A DNA stretch of 64,000 nt, taken from the NCBI RefSeq assembly GCF_019711515.1, contig NZ_JAIGNO010000001.1:372001-436000 (forward strand). The letters run 5' to 3'. The notes beneath the pieces were generated by a model that did not search any database, was not told the DNA's origin, and saw nothing but the letters and a program-made list of their open reading frames with translations. Below are positions 62,132 to 64,000 of this stretch, piece by piece. Both the position numbers and the translations under genes were made by a program. Position 1 is the stretch's first letter. Each line of letters opens with the position of its first letter. Source of the stretch: Qipengyuania qiaonensis. Lineage in GTDB: Bacteria > Pseudomonadota > Alphaproteobacteria > Sphingomonadales > Sphingomonadaceae.

Positions 62132-63361
62132 ATGAGCAACTATCAGTCCGACCTATTGCGCGTGCTCGATCAGCGCGGATACATCCACCAGATCACCGAT
62201 CCGGCTGGCCTCGATGCACTTGTGGCGCAGCAGGTCGTGCCGGCATATATCGGCTTCGATGCCACTGCGCCGTCGCTTCATATCGGCAGTCTGGTACAGA
62301 TCATGATGCTGCGTCGTCTGCAGCAGACGGGCCATAAACCGATCGTATTGATGGGCGGCGGGACCACACGCATCGGAGATCCAACCGGGCGCGACGAGAG
62401 TCGCAAGATGCTGACCGATCAGGTGATTGACGAAAACATCGCAGGCATACGCACGGTCTTCGAGCGTCTGCTTGTTTTCGGTGACGGTCCCACCGATGCG
62501 GTTATGGTCAATAATCAGGATTGGCTGAGCGGTCTTGGCTACATCGAGATGCTCCAGAAAGTCGGCACGCATTTCACGGTCAATCGCATGCTGACATTCG
62601 ACTCGGTTCGCCTTCGCCTTGAGCGTGAACAGCCGATGACCTTCCTCGAATTCAACTACATGATCCTGCAAGGATATGACTTCAGGCATCTATCGCTGGA
62701 AATGGGCGCGCGACTCCAGATGGGTGGCAGCGACCAGTGGGGCAACATCGTCAACGGCATGGAACTCGGCCGTCGTATGGATGGGAGCGAACTGTTCGGT
62801 TTGACCACTCCGCTGCTCACAACGGCCGATGGAGCCAAGATGGGCAAAACCGCAGCGGGGGCTGTATGGCTTAACGAGGCCCAGTTGCCGAACTATGATT
62901 TCTGGCAATACTGGCGCAATGTCGACGATCGCGATGTCGGTCGCTTCCTGCGGCTGTTCACCGACCTTCCTTTGGAAGAAATCGCCACACTGGAAGTGCT
63001 TGAGGGTTCGGACATCAACCGAGCCAAGACGGTTCTTGCCAACGAAGTAACCAAACTGGTTCGGGGTGAGGAGGCGACAATTCTTGCGGAGCGTACTGCT
63101 TCGGAGACATTCGCCGGAGGCGGGACAGGTACGGACCTTCCCACACTAGAGGTCGGCGTTGACGGCATGCGTATCGGCGCGGTGCTGACGGCACTCGGCT
63201 TCACGGCCTCCAATGGCGAGGCCAAGCGTAAGCTGGCCGAAGGCGCCGTCAAACTAGATGGCGAGCCAATAACCGATCCCGGCCATCTCGTTACCGTCAC
63301 CGCCGGCGCGGAAGCCAAGCTCAGCCTGGGCAAGAAGAAGCATGCGATTATCCGTCGCTAG
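62132..63361 (+). CDS. tyrS: Tyrosyl-tRNA synthetase
   Basis: 409-residue class I synthetase charging tRNA-Tyr. The HIGH motif is HIGS (50-53) and the KMSKS loop is KMGKT (236-240), both normal TyrRS variants. An S4 RNA-binding domain follows (about 345-409, [21 protein letters not shown]). The start MSNYQSD at 62132 is chosen over an upstream frame. Confidence 0.97.
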   Translation: MSNYQSDLLRVLDQRGYIHQITDPAGLDALVAQQVVPAYIGFDATAPSLHIGSLVQIMMLRRLQQTGHKPIVLMGGGTTRIGDPTGRDESRKMLTDQVIDENIAGIRTVFERLLVFGDGPTDAVMVNNQDWLSGLGYIEMLQKVGTHFTVNRMLTFDSVRLRLEREQPMTFLEFNYMILQGYDFRHLSLEMGARLQMGGSDQWGNIVNGMELGRRMDGSELFGLTTPLLTTADGAKMGKTAAGAVWLNEAQLPNYDFWQYWRNVDDRDVGRFLRLFTDLPLEEIATLEVLEGSDINRAKTVLANEVTKLVRGEEATILAERTASETFAGGGTGTDLPTLEVGVDGMRIGAVLTALGFTASNGEAKRKLAEGAVKLDGEPITDPGHLVTVTAGAEAKLSLGKKKHAIIRR

Positions 63362-63474
63362 GATCGACGAACTGCCCGATTTGCCTGGTATACTGCTAGG
63401 GCGGTTTACCAATTGCTAGCCTTTTAGGTGCATAAAGACACTCGATTGTTTCACGAATAGAGGGATCGCCAGCT

Positions 63475-63813
63475 ATGGGTGCCGGAGCACAACTGAGCGT
63501 AACCGACCAGCGGCGCATGACGCGTCACCCGGTTGACCACCCGGTCATTGCCGAACATTTCGGCAAGGGCGATGTGCGGCTGCACATCGCAAACATCTCG
63601 GCCAATGGCTTTATGGTGGACAATGCCGATGCCATCGGTCGTGGTGAACGCGTGATCGTGCGCCTGCCGGTGATCGGACGCATTGAAGCCTATTGCATCT
63701 GGACCCGCGATAACCGTGCCGGTTTCCAGTTCGAACGCATCATTCGCGTCGACGATTTTCTGGCCTTGATCGATACGCTGCAGCCAAACCCGCGCCTGCG
63801 CAAGCTGCGCTGA
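63475..63813 (+). CDS. PilZ domain protein
   Basis: 112 residues with a PilZ fold. The c-di-GMP-binding arginine segment reads RRMTR (13-17) and the second motif is NISANG (40-45), close to the canonical RxxxR...(D/N)xSxxG. It probably binds c-di-GMP; the output partner is unknown. GAGGGA precedes the ATG. A TATACT hexamer at 63389-63394, 81 bases upstream, may belong to its promoter. Confidence 0.88.
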   Translation: MGAGAQLSVTDQRRMTRHPVDHPVIAEHFGKGDVRLHIANISANGFMVDNADAIGRGERVIVRLPVIGRIEAYCIWTRDNRAGFQFERIIRVDDFLALIDTLQPNPRLRKLR

Positions 63814-63841
63814 GCCGCAAAACCTACTTCTAGAACTGCAA

Positions 63842-63875
63842 GCAGGCCCGTCTTCACAACCGAAGGCGGGCCTGC
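63842..63875 (+). terminator. Probable hairpin terminator after the PilZ gene
   Basis: Arms 63842-63855 and 63862-63875 pair over 14 positions with a single G-T wobble around a 6-base loop. It sits 28 bases after the PilZ stop. No T run follows, so it may act as an mRNA-stabilising or weak terminator. Confidence 0.6.
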
Positions 63876-63887
63876 CATGCGTCCGGG

Positions 63888-64000
63888 GTGAGCGAAACCG
63901 ACACACTCTCCCCCGAATTCTCGCCCTTGCGAATAGCGAATTTCCGCGCCTACTTTGTTTCGCGCCTGACGATGACGCTAGCGCAATATGCGATGATGCT
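63888..64000 (+). CDS. N-terminal fragment of an MFS transporter
   Basis: A GTG at 63888 opens a frame running off the window end. It reads SETDTLSPEFSPLRIANFRAYFVSRLTMTLAQYAMML, the amphipathic start and first helix of MFS exporters of the Bmr/EntS-like type. The rest lies beyond the window, so substrate and full length cannot be judged. No strong ribosome site is visible, and an ATG 15 bases upstream is blocked by a stop. Confidence 0.6.
   Translation, partial: MSETDTLSPEFSPLRIANFRAYFVSRLTMTLAQYAMM

Overview
The window looks like ordinary chromosomal DNA of a high-GC alphaproteobacterium. The best fit is order Sphingomonadales, probably an Erythrobacteraceae relative (Erythrobacter/Qipengyuania/Altererythrobacter type). 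This rests on protein sequence character, the PhaR/PHA regulator, a heat-shock promoter of alphaproteobacterial RpoH type in front of dnaK, the soluble MCP with the C-terminal domain common in marine alphaproteobacteria, and the short palindromic repeat that encodes PEPVEG/STSSGRA-like peptides when it lies in a gene. It is inferred from recognition, not from a search. Genes are dense and often overlap by 1-8 bases (ATGA, GTGA, TGATG). I see no insertion sequence, prophage, CRISPR array or rRNA, and one tRNA gene (tRNA-Ser, UGA).

Layout. 1-5.1 kb: the end of a probable hflX, mazG, and a copper module in which csoR (with a DJ-1/PfpI-family gene downstream) is divergent from copA-copB across two CsoR-like operators. 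5.1-13.1 kb: a tightly packed minus-strand operon, mltB-rlpA-dacC-tmk-holB-metG-tatD-MBL hydrolase-55-residue membrane protein, joining cell-wall remodelling to replication and translation. 13.2-19.3 kb: tRNA-Ser, a KefB-like antiporter, lpdA, a thioesterase, an orphan membrane protein and pdhC (PDH E3 and E2). Two copies of a palindromic repeat lie here, one inside the E2 coding sequence. 19.5-30 kb: a UspA protein, then a long minus-strand run: GFA enzyme-radA-cvpA-NifU_N-like scaffold-MHS transporter-alr-phaR-proS-rnr.

30-42.7 kb: a patatin-like lipase, a DUF6445-type oxygenase-like protein, dnaJ, dnaK (RpoH-type promoter), a PCu(A)C copper chaperone lipoprotein, an HExxH protein, a glycine-zipper lipoprotein, a DUF885 peptidase-like protein, grpE-hrcA, and divergent rph-rdgB. 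The whole DnaK machine and its companion repressor gene lie within about 8 kb. 42.7-51.5 kb: a CAP-domain protein, hemW-xerC, dedA, gshB, yraN, rsmI, a divergent LpoA-like lipoprotein and parE. 51.6-64 kb: a GT87-like membrane protein, an alpha/beta hydrolase-OsmC fusion, moxR and a CoxE-like VWA protein separated by an antisense soluble chemotaxis receptor, a DUF817 membrane protein, an MFS transporter, a NamZ-like DUF1343 protein with a DOMON-like partner, tyrS, a PilZ protein and the start of another MFS transporter.

The window is mostly housekeeping. The points most worth a second look are the repeat inserted in frame into E2, an amber codon cutting five basic residues from RNase R, a degenerate RlpA, a signal-less NamZ beside a transporter, the low-GC membrane ORF inside the PDH gene run, and several very small overlooked ORFs. 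I found nothing that amounts to a wholly new multi-gene system.
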